A DNA stretch of 64,000 nucleotides from CAWEQW01 sp963811365 (GTDB lineage: Bacteria > Actinomycetota > Actinomycetes > Propionibacteriales > Nocardioidaceae), in assembly GCA_963811365.1 (NCBI GenBank), contig CAWEQW010000003.1, forward strand, positions 124,001-188,000, written 5' to 3'. Under the pieces are notes generated by a model, which saw nothing but the letters and a program-made list of their open reading frames with translations, searched no databases and was not told the origin of the DNA. Below are positions 35,896 through 46,814 of the stretch, in pieces. Positions within the stretch are counted from its first letter, which is position 1, and the number at the start of each line of letters is the position of its first letter. Made by a program: the position numbers and the translations under genes.

Positions 35896-37548
35896 GTGAG
35901 TGCCCTGCTCGCGGTCCGGGACCTGCGGATCGGCTTCCCGAACGGGCGGTCGACCCGCAGCGAGGTCGTGCACGGGATCGACCTGGAGGTGGCGCGCGGC
36001 CGGGTGCTGGCGCTGGTCGGGGAGTCCGGCTCGGGCAAGTCGGTGACCGCGCAGGCGGTCCTCCGGCTGCTCCAGCCGGGCACCCTGGTCACCGGGAAGG
36101 TCCTCCTGGACGGGACGGACCTGCTCACGGTGTCCGCCGAGCAGATGCGAGCGGTGCGCGGCGACCGGGTCGGGACGGTGTTCCAGGAGCCGATGGCGGC
36201 GTGGAACCCGGTGCACAGGATCGGTGCGCAGATCCAGGAGGCGCTGACCGCGCATCGTGACGGCGCCGGCGGCGCGACGCCCGACCGGGTGCGGGAGCTG
36301 CTGTCCGCAGCCGGGCTGGGCGAGCCGGACCGGGTGGCGGCGTCGTACCCGCACGAGCTCTCCGGCGGACAGCTCCAGCGCGCGATGGTGGCCATGGCCA
36401 CCAGCCGCGAGCCGGACCTGCTGATCGCGGACGAGCCCACCACGGCGCTCGACGTGACGGTGCAGGCAGGCGTGCTCGAACTCCTCCGGTCGCTCGCCCG
36501 GGGCCGAGGCACCGGTGTGCTGCTGATCACCCACGACATGGGCGTCGTGGCCGACCTCGCCGACGACGTGGTGGTGCTGCGTGCCGGCCGGGTGGTGGAG
36601 CGCGGGTCCGTCGAGGAGGTGCTGGGCCGTCCCCGCCACGCGTACACCCGGACCCTGCTCGCCGCGGTGCCCCGACTCGACGCCGCCCCGGATCCCCGCC
36701 GGGACGGGGGAGCGGCTCACGAGACCGTCGCCCGGCTCGCGGGGGTCGAGGTCCGCTACACCGGCAGCCGGGGGCTGCCGTGGCGCGCGCCGTCGACGCT
36801 GCACGCGGTGCGCGGCGTCGACCTCGACCTGGTCGAGGGCCGCACGACGGGGCTGGTGGGGGAGTCCGGGTCGGGCAAGTCCACCGTGGGCCGGTGCCTC
36901 ACCGGTCTGGTCGCGCCGAGTGCGGGTCGGGTCCTGGTGGCCGGCCTCGACCTCGCCGACGCCCGTGGACGGCGGCTCCGGGAGATCCGCCGCGAGGTGG
37001 GCATCGTCTTCCAGGACCCGGGCTCCTCGCTCAACCCCAAGCGCAGCGTGGGGCGCGCGATCGCGGAGCCGCTGCGCCTCGACGGCTGGAGACGCTCCCG
37101 GATGCTGGCCCGCGTCGAGGAGCTGTTGGCCGCGGTGGATCTCGACCCGGTCATGGCGGCCCGGTTCCCGCACCAGCTCTCCGGCGGTCAGCGTCAGAGG
37201 GTCGCGATCGCGCGGGCGCTGGCGCTGCACCCACGGCTGCTCGTCGCCGACGAGCCCACCAGCGCCCTCGACGTCTCGGTGCAGGCGCGGGTGCTGTCGC
37301 TGCTGCGTCGCCTGCAGGATGACCTCGGCTTCGCCTGCCTGTTCATCAGCCACGACCTCGCGGTGGTCGGTGCCGTCGCCGACGACGTCGCCGTGATGCG
37401 CGACGGTCGGATCGTCGAGCACGGCCCTGCCCGCGCCGTCCTCACGGCGCCGAGCGACCCCTACACGGCGCGGCTGCTGGCCGCCGCACCGGTGGCGGAC
37501 CCGGTCGAGCAGCGCCGTCGGCGAGACGCCGTACGGCACCTCGTCTGA
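35896..37548 (+). CDS. Fused ABC transporter ATPase (DppD-DppF type)
   Basis: 550 residues with two complete nucleotide-binding domains. The first (about 1-265) has Walker A GESGSGKS, signature LSGGQ and Walker B LLIADEP. The second (about 275-535) has GESGSGKS, the Q-loop FQDPGSSLNPK, LSGGQRQR and LVADEPTSALD. It powers the two upstream permeases and completes a four-gene importer. GTG start, 19 bases behind the binding-protein gene. The whole block interrupts the usual recN-steA adjacency. Confidence 0.92.
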   Translation: MSALLAVRDLRIGFPNGRSTRSEVVHGIDLEVARGRVLALVGESGSGKSVTAQAVLRLLQPGTLVTGKVLLDGTDLLTVSAEQMRAVRGDRVGTVFQEPMAAWNPVHRIGAQIQEALTAHRDGAGGATPDRVRELLSAAGLGEPDRVAASYPHELSGGQLQRAMVAMATSREPDLLIADEPTTALDVTVQAGVLELLRSLARGRGTGVLLITHDMGVVADLADDVVVLRAGRVVERGSVEEVLGRPRHAYTRTLLAAVPRLDAAPDPRRDGGAAHETVARLAGVEVRYTGSRGLPWRAPSTLHAVRGVDLDLVEGRTTGLVGESGSGKSTVGRCLTGLVAPSAGRVLVAGLDLADARGRRLREIRREVGIVFQDPGSSLNPKRSVGRAIAEPLRLDGWRRSRMLARVEELLAAVDLDPVMAARFPHQLSGGQRQRVAIARALALHPRLLVADEPTSALDVSVQARVLSLLRRLQDDLGFACLFISHDLAVVGAVADDVAVMRDGRIVEHGPARAVLTAPSDPYTARLLAAAPVADPVEQRRRRDAVRHLV

Positions 37549-37633
37549 CCCCGAGAGCCACCCGTGGACAGTCCACGCCGAGGGGCGGCGCCTCCGTGGA
37601 ACGCCCGGCGCCGCGTGGCAGGATTCAAGGGCC

Positions 37634-38848
37634 ATGAGATTCCCCTCCCGCCACCCCGCTGCCGACGGCATGCCCGGGGTCGTCGGAACCGTGCGCCTGG
37701 ACCGGCGCCTCGGGTCGCTGCTGCGCCACCTGCAGCCCGGCGACATCGCCGTGGTCGAGCACCTCGACCTCGACCGGGCGCACGCCGAGGCGCTCGTCGA
37801 GCGGGGCGTGGTCGCCGTGGTCAACGCCTCGGCGTTCATCTCCGGCCGCTACCCCAACCTCGGACCCCAGGTGCTCGCCGGCGCGGGGGTCGCGATGCTG
37901 GACAGCGTCGGGCCCGAGGTGTTCGGTGCGGTCCGCGACGGCGCCACGGCGCGCGTCGAGGGCGACACCCTGGTCGTCGGCGACAACGTCGTGGCCCGGG
38001 GTCACGCACTGACCGGCGAGGACGTGCAGCGGCTGATGGACGAGGCCCGCAGCGGGCTGTCCTCGCAGCTGCAGAGCTTCACCCACAACACCACCGAGTT
38101 CCTCCGTCGCGAGCAGGACCTGCTGCTGCGCGGCGAGGGCATCCCGGACACCACCACCCGCTTCGAGGGCCGCCCGGCCGTCGTCGTGGTCCACGGCTAC
38201 GACTACCGCGACGACCTGCGGGCTCTGCGCGGCTACATCCGCGAGCAGCACCCCCTGCTCGTCGGGGTCGACGCCGGTGCGGATGCGCTGCTCGAGGCCG
38301 GCCACCGCGTGGACCTGGTGGTGGTCGGCGCCGGCGGGCTGGACCAGCCCGGCACGGCCGAACAAGGCCAGGCCGTGTCCGACAGGGCGCTGCGCGCGGC
38401 TCGCGAGGTCGTGCTGCACACCGACCGGTCCGGTCGCGCGGTCGGCGCCGACCGCCTCGAGCGACTCGGCGTGCGAACCCGAGCCTTCGCCGCCTCCGGC
38501 ACGTCGGAGGACGCCGCCCTGCTGCTCGCCGACCACGCCGGCGCCTCGATGCTGGTCACGGTGGGCATGCACGCCACCCTCGACGACCTGCTGGACCGCC
38601 AACGGACCGGGCTCGCCAGCGTGTTCCTCACCCGGCTCCGGGTCGGCACCAAGGTCGTGGACGCCAAGAACGTCCCGCGGCTGTACGCCGGACGGGTGCG
38701 GCCCTGGCACCTCCTGCTCGTCCTGCTCGCCGGCCTCGTGGCCCTCGGTGTCGCGCTCGCCGCCACCCCGGTGGGCAGCGACTGGTGGTCGTCGGTGCAC
38801 CGCGGCCTGAGCGACCTCGTCTCCTGGATCCAAGGACTCCTCACGTGA
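37634..38848 (+). CDS. steA: SteA, putative cytokinetic ring protein
   Basis: 404 residues with a thiamin-pyrophosphokinase-like fold near the centre and C-terminus and one membrane segment near the end (WHLLLVLLAGLVALGVALA). SteA, studied in Corynebacterium, acts with SteB in cell separation and peptidoglycan hydrolase control. The ATG at 37634 follows AAGGG-like bases. Position next to SteB and before pyrG matches mycobacteria. Overlaps SteB by 4 bases. Confidence 0.85.
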   Translation: MRFPSRHPAADGMPGVVGTVRLDRRLGSLLRHLQPGDIAVVEHLDLDRAHAEALVERGVVAVVNASAFISGRYPNLGPQVLAGAGVAMLDSVGPEVFGAVRDGATARVEGDTLVVGDNVVARGHALTGEDVQRLMDEARSGLSSQLQSFTHNTTEFLRREQDLLLRGEGIPDTTTRFEGRPAVVVVHGYDYRDDLRALRGYIREQHPLLVGVDAGADALLEAGHRVDLVVVGAGGLDQPGTAEQGQAVSDRALRAAREVVLHTDRSGRAVGADRLERLGVRTRAFAASGTSEDAALLLADHAGASMLVTVGMHATLDDLLDRQRTGLASVFLTRLRVGTKVVDAKNVPRLYAGRVRPWHLLLVLLAGLVALGVALAATPVGSDWWSSVHRGLSDLVSWIQGLLT

Positions 38849-39798
38849 TCTCTTTCCGCTACCACATCGTCTCGATCGTCTCGGTGTTCCTCGCGCTCGC
38901 CGTGGGCGTCGCGCTCGGCGGCGGACCGCTCAAGGGCGAGGTGGACAACACCCTCGTGCAGCAGGTCAAGACCGACCGGAAGACCAAGGCGTCGCTGCGC
39001 GCGGACATCGTCACGCTGAAGAGCGCCTACGACTTCCAGGACCGGTTCGCAGCCACCGCCGCCCCGGACCTGCTGGCCGGCGACCTGAACGGTCGGGCGG
39101 TCACCCTGGTGCAGCTGCCCGGCGCCGCGCCGGCGGACGTCACGGCGGTCACCACGTTCATCAAGGAGGCGGGTGGCTCCGTCGCTGGCACCCTCCGCGC
39201 GGGCAGCGGGTTGCTCGACGTCGGCAACAAGCAGCTCGTCGAGGAGCTCGGCACCCAGCTGCTGCAGGGCGCCAGCGACGTCAGCGTGCCGGCCAAGGCG
39301 AGCGGCTACCAGCGGATGGGCGCGCTGCTGGCGCGGGCGATCGGCACCGACCGGGCCGGCGGCGCGGTGGTGGACGGCACCGCCAGCAGCATCCTGGCCG
39401 GGCTGAGCACGGCCGGACTGATGTCCGCACAGGGCACCTTCGAGCGGCGCGGCAGCCTGGTGCTGTTCGTGGCCGGTCCGCCGAGCGGCACCGACGAGCA
39501 GAAGCAGGGCGCGAACGGCATCGCCACCACCCTGATCGAGGCGGTAGACAACGGCACCGCGGGTGCGGTCGTGGCCGGTCCGCTCTCCTCCGCGGGCGAC
39601 AACGGGCTCGTCAAGGCGGTGCGCGACGACGTGGTCACGGCCCGCGACGTCTCCACTGTCGACGTGTTCGAGCGCACCGCCGGCCAGGTGGTGACGGTCA
39701 TGGCGCTCGCCGAGCAGGCGACGGGCAAGACCGGACACTACGGGGCCGTCGACGCCGCGAACGGCGCGATGCCCGGCGCCCGCTCGACGACCGGCTGA
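38845..39798 (+). CDS. steB: SteB / MctB-type membrane protein (annotated copper transporter family)
   Basis: 317 residues from a GTG overlapping the SteA stop. One N-terminal membrane segment (YHIVSIVSVFLALAVGVALGG) precedes an extracytoplasmic coiled-coil start (about residues 30-55) and a globular domain. The family is annotated in mycobacteria as MctB (copper homeostasis or porin-like) and in corynebacteria as SteB, partner of SteA. Pairing with SteA supports the cell-separation role. Confidence 0.82.
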   Translation: MISFRYHIVSIVSVFLALAVGVALGGGPLKGEVDNTLVQQVKTDRKTKASLRADIVTLKSAYDFQDRFAATAAPDLLAGDLNGRAVTLVQLPGAAPADVTAVTTFIKEAGGSVAGTLRAGSGLLDVGNKQLVEELGTQLLQGASDVSVPAKASGYQRMGALLARAIGTDRAGGAVVDGTASSILAGLSTAGLMSAQGTFERRGSLVLFVAGPPSGTDEQKQGANGIATTLIEAVDNGTAGAVVAGPLSSAGDNGLVKAVRDDVVTARDVSTVDVFERTAGQVVTVMALAEQATGKTGHYGAVDAANGAMPGARSTTG

Positions 39799-39939
39799 CG
39801 ACCGGCTGACGAACGGGCGACGGAGCCCGGCGGGGCTTGCCGGTTCCGCGCGGCGCATTGGTAGGCTAGAACCCCGTGGACGATCATTGGTCGTCGCAGC
39901 ACGTGCCCCACCTGACGGACACCAGCCACGGGAGCTCAC

Positions 39940-41631
<1,692 letters not shown>

Positions 41632-41634
41632 GCG

Positions 41635-42264
41635 ATGTCCGACGACGCCCCCCTCGAGGACCGACCGGAGGAGTGGTCGGTGCACGACGTCGAGGACGTG
41701 TGGACCGGGCCCGCGCCGTTCTCCGTGCACCTGGAGACGATCTCCGCCCCCGACCGCCCCGACGAGACCTTCGGGAGGCTCGTGGTGCGGCACCCCGGCG
41801 CCGTGGTCGTCCTCGCGGTCGACGACGCGCAGCGCGTGTTCGTGCTGCGCCAGTACCGCCACCCGTCGCGCAGGCGGTTCGTGGAGCTTCCCGCCGGCCT
41901 GCTCGACCAGCCGGGGGAGGACCCTGTCGAGGCGGCTCGCCGGGAGCTGCGCGAGGAGGGCCTGCTGCTGGCCGGGTCGTGGACCCACCTGCTGACGTCG
42001 TACAACTCGCCGGGCATCAACGACGAGCGCGTCGAGACCTACCTCGCCGAGGACCTGTCGGCGGCGCCGGACCGCGGCGACTTCGAGCCCGAGCACGAGG
42101 AGGCCGACATGACGGGCGGCTGGGTGCCGGCGGCCGAGCTGCTCGAGGCGGTACTCGACGGACGGGTCGCCGACGGCCCGACCGGTCAGGCGGTGATGGC
42201 GTACGCGCTCAAGGTCGGCCTCCGTCGCGAAACCGTGGATCCGCCACGGAACAAGTCGTCGTAG
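41635..42264 (+). CDS. Nudix hydrolase, ADP-ribose pyrophosphatase type
   Basis: 209 residues, 3 bases behind pyrG. FVLRQYRHPSRRRFVELPAGLLD and the Nudix helix EDPVEAARRELREEG are clear; the family cleaves ADP-ribose or related NDP-sugars. The usual Gly after EEx is shifted or replaced (EEGLLL), as also happens in actinobacterial relatives. The neighbour order pyrG-Nudix-xerD is the same in mycobacteria (with ald inserted here). Confidence 0.88.
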   Translation: MSDDAPLEDRPEEWSVHDVEDVWTGPAPFSVHLETISAPDRPDETFGRLVVRHPGAVVVLAVDDAQRVFVLRQYRHPSRRRFVELPAGLLDQPGEDPVEAARRELREEGLLLAGSWTHLLTSYNSPGINDERVETYLAEDLSAAPDRGDFEPEHEEADMTGGWVPAAELLEAVLDGRVADGPTGQAVMAYALKVGLRRETVDPPRNKSS

Positions 42265-42363
42265 GCGCTTGCTGGTTCGGTTTCCGTAGGAGACTGAAGG
42301 GCAATACACTCACCTCGTCGTCCCGACGGCGTGGCGACGTCACATGAGAGGAAGTCCCAGTCG

Positions 42364-43479
42364 ATGAAGGTCGGCGTTCCGAAGGAAGTCAAGAACCACG
42401 AGTACCGGGTGGCGATCACGCCGGTGGGCGTCCACGAGCTCACCCAGCACGGTCACCAGGTGTACGTCGAGACGGGTGCCGGAGCCGGCTCGCTGATCCC
42501 CGACGACGAGTACGTCGCGGCCGGCGCGACGATGCTCGGCACCGCCGACGACGTGTGGGACATCGCGGAGACGGTGCTCAAGGTCAAGGAGCCCGTCGCG
42601 GAGGAGTACCACCGCATGCGCGACGGTCAGACCCTGTTCACCTACCTGCACCTCGCCGCGGACAAGCGGCTCACCGAGGAGCTGGTCGCGCGCCGGGTGA
42701 CCGGCATCGCCTACGAGACCGTGCAGCTGCCGTCCGGAACGCTGCCGCTGCTCTACCCGATGTCCGAGGTGGCCGGCTGCCTTGCCCCGCAGGTCGGCGC
42801 GCACGCGCTGATGAGGGCCCAGGGCGGTCGCGGCGTGCTGCTCGGCGGTGTCGGCGGGGTGGCCAACGCCAAGGTCGTCGTGATCGGTGCGGGCGTGGCC
42901 GGTCAGAACGCGGCCAACATCGCGCTCGGCATGGGCGCCGACGTGACGCTGCTCGACACCGACCTCGACAAGCTGCGGATGTCGTTCTGGCGCTACAGCA
43001 ACCGCGTGCACGGCCTGGCCTCGTCGAAGCTCGCCATCCGGCAGCAGGTGATGCAGGCCGACCTGGTGATCGGCGCGGTGCTGATCCCGGGAGCGAAGGC
43101 GCCCAAGCTGGTCAGCAACGATCTCGTCGCGCAGATGAAGCCGGGCTCGGTGCTGGTAGACATCGCGGTGGACCAGGGCGGCTGCTTCGAGGACACCCGT
43201 CCCACCACGCACGCGAACCCGACGTTCATGGTCCACGAGTCGGTGTTCTACTGCGTCGCGAACATGCCCGGCGCGGTGCCGAACACCTCCACCTACGCGC
43301 TGACGAACGCCACGCTGCCCTACGTCGTGGCGCTCGCCGACAAGGGCTGGAAGCAGGCGCTGCGCGACGACCGCTCGCTGGCGCTCGGCCTGAACACCTA
43401 CGGCGGGGAGCTCACCTACGCACCGGTGGCCGAGGCCCACGGGCTGACCAGCGCGACCCTCGACGGGGTGCTCGCCTGA
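42364..43479 (+). CDS. ald: Alanine dehydrogenase
   Basis: NAD-dependent interconversion of alanine and pyruvate plus ammonia. 371 residues from the ATG at 42364, which has GAGAGGAAG 9 bases upstream. Typical MKVGVPKEVKNHEYRVAITP start, substrate residues in FTYLHLAADK, a Rossmann motif VVVIGAGVAGQNAANIA and LVDIAVDQGGCFEDTRPTTH shortened. A TACACT at 42305-42310 could be a -10 in the 99-base gap. Its stop shares bases with the xerD start. Confidence 0.95.
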   Translation: MKVGVPKEVKNHEYRVAITPVGVHELTQHGHQVYVETGAGAGSLIPDDEYVAAGATMLGTADDVWDIAETVLKVKEPVAEEYHRMRDGQTLFTYLHLAADKRLTEELVARRVTGIAYETVQLPSGTLPLLYPMSEVAGCLAPQVGAHALMRAQGGRGVLLGGVGGVANAKVVVIGAGVAGQNAANIALGMGADVTLLDTDLDKLRMSFWRYSNRVHGLASSKLAIRQQVMQADLVIGAVLIPGAKAPKLVSNDLVAQMKPGSVLVDIAVDQGGCFEDTRPTTHANPTFMVHESVFYCVANMPGAVPNTSTYALTNATLPYVVALADKGWKQALRDDRSLALGLNTYGGELTYAPVAEAHGLTSATLDGVLA

Positions 43480-44420
43480 GCGGCCCCACGCCGCTGCAGC
43501 GCGAGGTCCGGGGCTACCTCGACCATCTCGTGGTCGAGCGCGGTCTCGCGGCCAACACGCTGACGTCGTACCGCCGCGACCTGCGGCGCTACGTCGGCTT
43601 CCTGGCGGGCCGCGACGTCCACGACGTCGCGGTCGTGCGGGAGGAGGACGTCACCGCGTTCCTGATGGCGCTGCGGGAGGGCGACGCCGAGCACCCGCCG
43701 CTCGGTGCCGGCTCGGCGGCGCGGACGGTGGTGGCCGTGCGCGGCTTCCACCGGTTCGCCGTGCGCGAGGGGCTGGCAGCCTCCGACCCGTCATCGGCGG
43801 TCCGCCCGCCGGCTCCCGCCAAGCGGCTGCCCAAGGCGCTGCCGCTCGCGGACGTCGAGCGGATCCTGGACGCCGCGGGGGCACCCGGCACGACGCTGGC
43901 ACTGCGGGACCGGGCGCTGCTCGAGGTGCTCTACGGCACCGGGGCCCGGATCTCCGAGGCGGTCGGCCTCGACGTCGACGACCTCGACCTGGTCTCCACC
44001 CCCGAGCAGGGCACCGTGCGACTGAGCGGCAAGGGCGGCAAGCAGCGGGTAGTCCCGGTCGGCTCCTACGCCCGTGCGGCCGTGGAGGCCTACCTGGTGC
44101 GCGGCCGGCCGGAGCTGGCGTCCACCGGGCCCGGGGTCGCGGCGCTGTTCCTCAACGCCCGCGGCGGCCGGCTGTCCCGGCAGAGCGCCTGGACGGTGCT
44201 GGTGCGCGCCGCCGAGCGGGCCGGGGTCACCGCGGAGGTCTCGCCGCACACGCTCCGGCACTCGTTCGCCACCCACCTGCTCGACGGCGGCGCCGACGTG
44301 CGCGTCGTCCAGGAGCTGCTCGGGCACGCCTCGGTGACCACCACGCAGGTCTACACCCTGGTCACCGTGGACAGCCTCCGCGAGGTCTACGCCACCGCGC
44401 ACCCGCGGGCCCTGGAGTGA
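43476..44420 (+). CDS. xerD: Tyrosine recombinase XerD, apparent CTG start
   Basis: Resolves chromosome dimers at dif with XerC. From CTG 43476 it has 314 residues, the usual length. The N-terminal SAM-like domain (GYLDHLVVERGLAANTLTSY) needs this start, but no ATG, GTG or TTG lies in frame before residue 19. CTG overlaps the ald stop as CTGA, the same layout as ATGA/GTGA elsewhere. Catalytic residues are present: Arg in TGARISE, HTLRH, LGHAS and the Tyr in TTQVYT. Confidence 0.88.
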   Translation: MSGPTPLQREVRGYLDHLVVERGLAANTLTSYRRDLRRYVGFLAGRDVHDVAVVREEDVTAFLMALREGDAEHPPLGAGSAARTVVAVRGFHRFAVREGLAASDPSSAVRPPAPAKRLPKALPLADVERILDAAGAPGTTLALRDRALLEVLYGTGARISEAVGLDVDDLDLVSTPEQGTVRLSGKGGKQRVVPVGSYARAAVEAYLVRGRPELASTGPGVAALFLNARGGRLSRQSAWTVLVRAAERAGVTAEVSPHTLRHSFATHLLDGGADVRVVQELLGHASVTTTQVYTLVTVDSLREVYATAHPRALE

Positions 44421-44490
44421 GCCGAGTTGTCCACAACGCGGCCCGTCCTGTGTACGGCGCGCCTGCGCGGTGCGCACCGTGTCCCCGGAT

Positions 44491-44519
44491 TTACTGGTTC
44501 CGTACGGACCGCATAGAGT
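44491..44519 (+). promoter_or_regulatory. Promoter upstream of parA
   Basis: TTACTG at 44491-44496, 17-base spacer and TAGAGT at 44514-44519, in the 176-base gap before parA. It fits a housekeeping promoter for the parA-scpA-scpB operon. Confidence 0.5.
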
Positions 44520-44596
44520 CGCCGCGTTGTGCGCGACGGACCGAGACGTCGAGAGTCGACCCGCGCGCAGCACGGCCCTGAGGAGAGGCAAGCAGC

Positions 44597-45598
44597 GTGA
44601 ACGACCACGGACCGGCCTCGTACGGCACGAGTGCTCCTGAGATCCCGCCGCTCGTCGACCGCTCGCTCCTCGAGTCGGAGCAGGTCAGCGAGCCGATCCC
44701 GTTCCGGCAGCCGGCTGCCGCCGCGGAGCCGATGGTGGCCGAGGAGCCGGCCGAGCCCGTGCTCGGGCCGACCGGGCGCCCGATGCCCCGGCTGCCGGAG
44801 CCGCGACCGGTGACCACCCACGGCAACGCGCGCGTGATCTCGATGTGCAACCAGAAGGGTGGCGTCGGCAAGACCACGACGACGATCAACCTCGGGGCTG
44901 CGCTCGCGGAGCACGGCCGCAAGGTGCTGTTGGTGGACTTCGACCCGCAGGGCTCGCTGTCGGTGGGCCTGGGGCTGAACCCGCACGACATGGAGCTGTC
45001 GATCTACAACCTGCTCATGCAGCGCGACGTGACGCTCGACGAGGTCATCGTGCCGACCAACGTGCCGGGCATGGACCTGCTGCCGTCGAACATCGACCTG
45101 TCGGCCGCGGAGGTCCAGCTCGTCCACGAGGTGGCCCGGGAGCAGAGCCTTCAGCGGTTGCTGGCGCCGGCCGTCGCCGACTACGACGTGATCCTCATCG
45201 ACTGCCAGCCGTCGCTGGGCCTGCTCACCGTCAACGCGCTGACCGCCTCCGACGGCGTGATCGTGCCGCTGGAGTGCGAGTACTTCGCGCTGCGCGGAGT
45301 GGCGCTGCTGAAGACCACGATCGACAAGGTCACCGAGCGGCTCAACCCCAAGCTCACCATCGACGGGGTGCTCGGCACCATGTACGACAGCCGCACCCTG
45401 CACGGCCGCGAGGTCATGGAGCGGCTCGTACAGGCCTGGGGCGACACCGTGTTCCACACCGTGATCCGGCGGACCGTGAAGTTCTCCGACTCCACCGTGG
45501 CGGGCGAGCCGATCACGGTGTACGCCGGCGCGTCGGCGGGCGCGGAGGCCTACCGGCAGCTCGCCAAGGAGGTGGTCGTCCGGTGTCTCGACGGGTGA
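44597..45598 (+). CDS. parA: ParA/Soj family chromosome-partition ATPase
   Basis: 333 residues from a GTG with AGGAGAGG upstream. A proline/alanine-rich N-terminal extension of about 75 residues precedes the ATPase, which has the deviant Walker A CNQKGGVGKTTTTINL, VDFDPQGSLS and IDCQPSLGLLTVNAL. It is the ParA found beside scpAB, distinct from the origin-proximal one, and no parB follows. A link to condensin loading or segregation is inferred from the context. Confidence 0.88.
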   Translation: MNDHGPASYGTSAPEIPPLVDRSLLESEQVSEPIPFRQPAAAAEPMVAEEPAEPVLGPTGRPMPRLPEPRPVTTHGNARVISMCNQKGGVGKTTTTINLGAALAEHGRKVLLVDFDPQGSLSVGLGLNPHDMELSIYNLLMQRDVTLDEVIVPTNVPGMDLLPSNIDLSAAEVQLVHEVAREQSLQRLLAPAVADYDVILIDCQPSLGLLTVNALTASDGVIVPLECEYFALRGVALLKTTIDKVTERLNPKLTIDGVLGTMYDSRTLHGREVMERLVQAWGDTVFHTVIRRTVKFSDSTVAGEPITVYAGASAGAEAYRQLAKEVVVRCLDG

Positions 45599-45912
45599 GC
45601 CTGCCGGCCGCCGACGACCTGTTCCGTCCCACAGCCCAGCCGGACGCCCCTGAGCAGCCCTCGGGAGAGTCGGCCGACCAGCCCGCCGAGCGGACGTCCA
45701 GCGGGCGCGTGCGGCACGACGAGAAGATGACCGTCTACGTGACCGCAGACGAGCTTCTCGACCTCGAGCACGCCCGGCTGATGCTGCGCCGCGACCACGG
45801 GGTCAGCGTGGACCGCGGCCGGCTGGTCCGCGAGGCGGTCGCGATCGTGCTGGCCGACCTCGCCGAGCGCGGCGACGCGAGCGTGCTCGCCCAGCGGCTG
45901 TCCCAGGGATGA
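45595..45912 (+). CDS. Small protein between ParA and ScpA, possible ribbon-helix-helix
   Basis: 105 residues from a GTG overlapping the parA stop. The first 40 residues are disordered and Pro/Glu-rich. From about residue 45 it reads KMTVYVTADELLDLEHARLMLRR then DRGRLVREAVAIVLADL: a beta strand, a helix and a second helix, as in ribbon-helix-helix DNA-binding proteins. It overlaps scpA by 4 bases, so it is tightly coupled to both partners. A ParB-like DNA-binding partner for this ParA is possible but unproven. Confidence 0.7.
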   Translation: MSLPAADDLFRPTAQPDAPEQPSGESADQPAERTSSGRVRHDEKMTVYVTADELLDLEHARLMLRRDHGVSVDRGRLVREAVAIVLADLAERGDASVLAQRLSQG

Positions 45913-46814
45913 CGGTGACCGAGGTCCCCGCGGCCCTCCACGACGCATCCGACCCAGGCACCGCCGCGGCCGGCTTCTCGCTGCGGCTGGACAACTTCGA
46001 GGGGCCCTTCGACCTCCTGCTCAGCCTGATCGCCAAGCACAAGCTGGACATCACCGAGGTCGCCTTGTCGAAGGTGACCGACGAGTTCATCGCGCACCTC
46101 AAGGCGCTCGGCCCGCAGTGGGACCTCGAGCAGACCTCGTCGTTCCTGCTGGTCGCCGCGACCCTGCTCGACCTCAAGGCGGCGCGGCTGCTGCCCCAGG
46201 GCGACGTCGAGGACGAGGACGACCTCGCCCTGCTGGAGGCGCGGGACCTGCTCTTCGCGCGGTTGCTGCAGTACCGCGCGTTCAAGCAGGTGGCGGCGGT
46301 CTTCGAGCAGCGGATGGCCGGCGAGGCGATGCGGCACCCGCGCGCGGTCGGCCTGGACGAGCGCTTCGCGACCCTGCTCCCCGAGGTGCTGATCGGACTC
46401 GGGCTCGAGGAGCTCGCGACGCTGGCGGCGAGGGCGATGCAGCCGAGGCCGGTGCTCGAGCTGTCGCTGGCGCACATCCACGCCCCGACGGTCAGCGTCA
46501 AGGAGCAGGCCACTGTCGTGGTGGACCGGCTGCGACGGCAGGGCACGATGACCTTCCGAGCGCTCGCGGGAGACTCGCCGGACACCCTGACCACCGTCGC
46601 CCGGTTCCTCGCGCTGCTCGAGCTGTTCCGCGAGGGCGCGGTCTCCTTCGACCAGATGACCCCGCTGGGCGAGCTCACCGTCCGGTGGACCGGCGCGGAG
46701 GACGGCGAGGTGGAGATCACCGACGAGTTCGACGGCTCGCCCGACGAGGGCCGGGACGTCGGCCGGGGGGAGAGCGACGGCGTCGCCCCGCGCGCCGAGG
46801 AGGAGGACACGTGA
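45909..46814 (+). CDS. scpA: Segregation and condensation protein A (kleisin)
   Basis: 301 residues. The N-terminal FSLRLDNFEGPFDLLLSLIAKHKLDI (shortened) is the family signature that binds the SMC neck; EQTSSFLLVAATLLDLKAARLLP follows. The C-terminal winged helix binds the SMC head, and the last 40 residues are acidic and unconserved. With ScpB and SMC it forms the bacterial condensin. ATG overlaps the previous stop (ATGA). Confidence 0.93.
   Translation: MTVTEVPAALHDASDPGTAAAGFSLRLDNFEGPFDLLLSLIAKHKLDITEVALSKVTDEFIAHLKALGPQWDLEQTSSFLLVAATLLDLKAARLLPQGDVEDEDDLALLEARDLLFARLLQYRAFKQVAAVFEQRMAGEAMRHPRAVGLDERFATLLPEVLIGLGLEELATLAARAMQPRPVLELSLAHIHAPTVSVKEQATVVVDRLRRQGTMTFRALAGDSPDTLTTVARFLALLELFREGAVSFDQMTPLGELTVRWTGAEDGEVEITDEFDGSPDEGRDVGRGESDGVAPRAEEEDT

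Noticed and set aside
39785..39812. Two copies of CGACCGGCTGA at the steB stop
   Set aside because: Only two short units at a gene end; too little to suggest function.
41870..41990. Nudix box with Leu in place of the usual Gly as a sign of inactivation
   Set aside because: Actinobacterial ADP-ribose pyrophosphatases vary at this position while keeping REx2EE, which is intact here.
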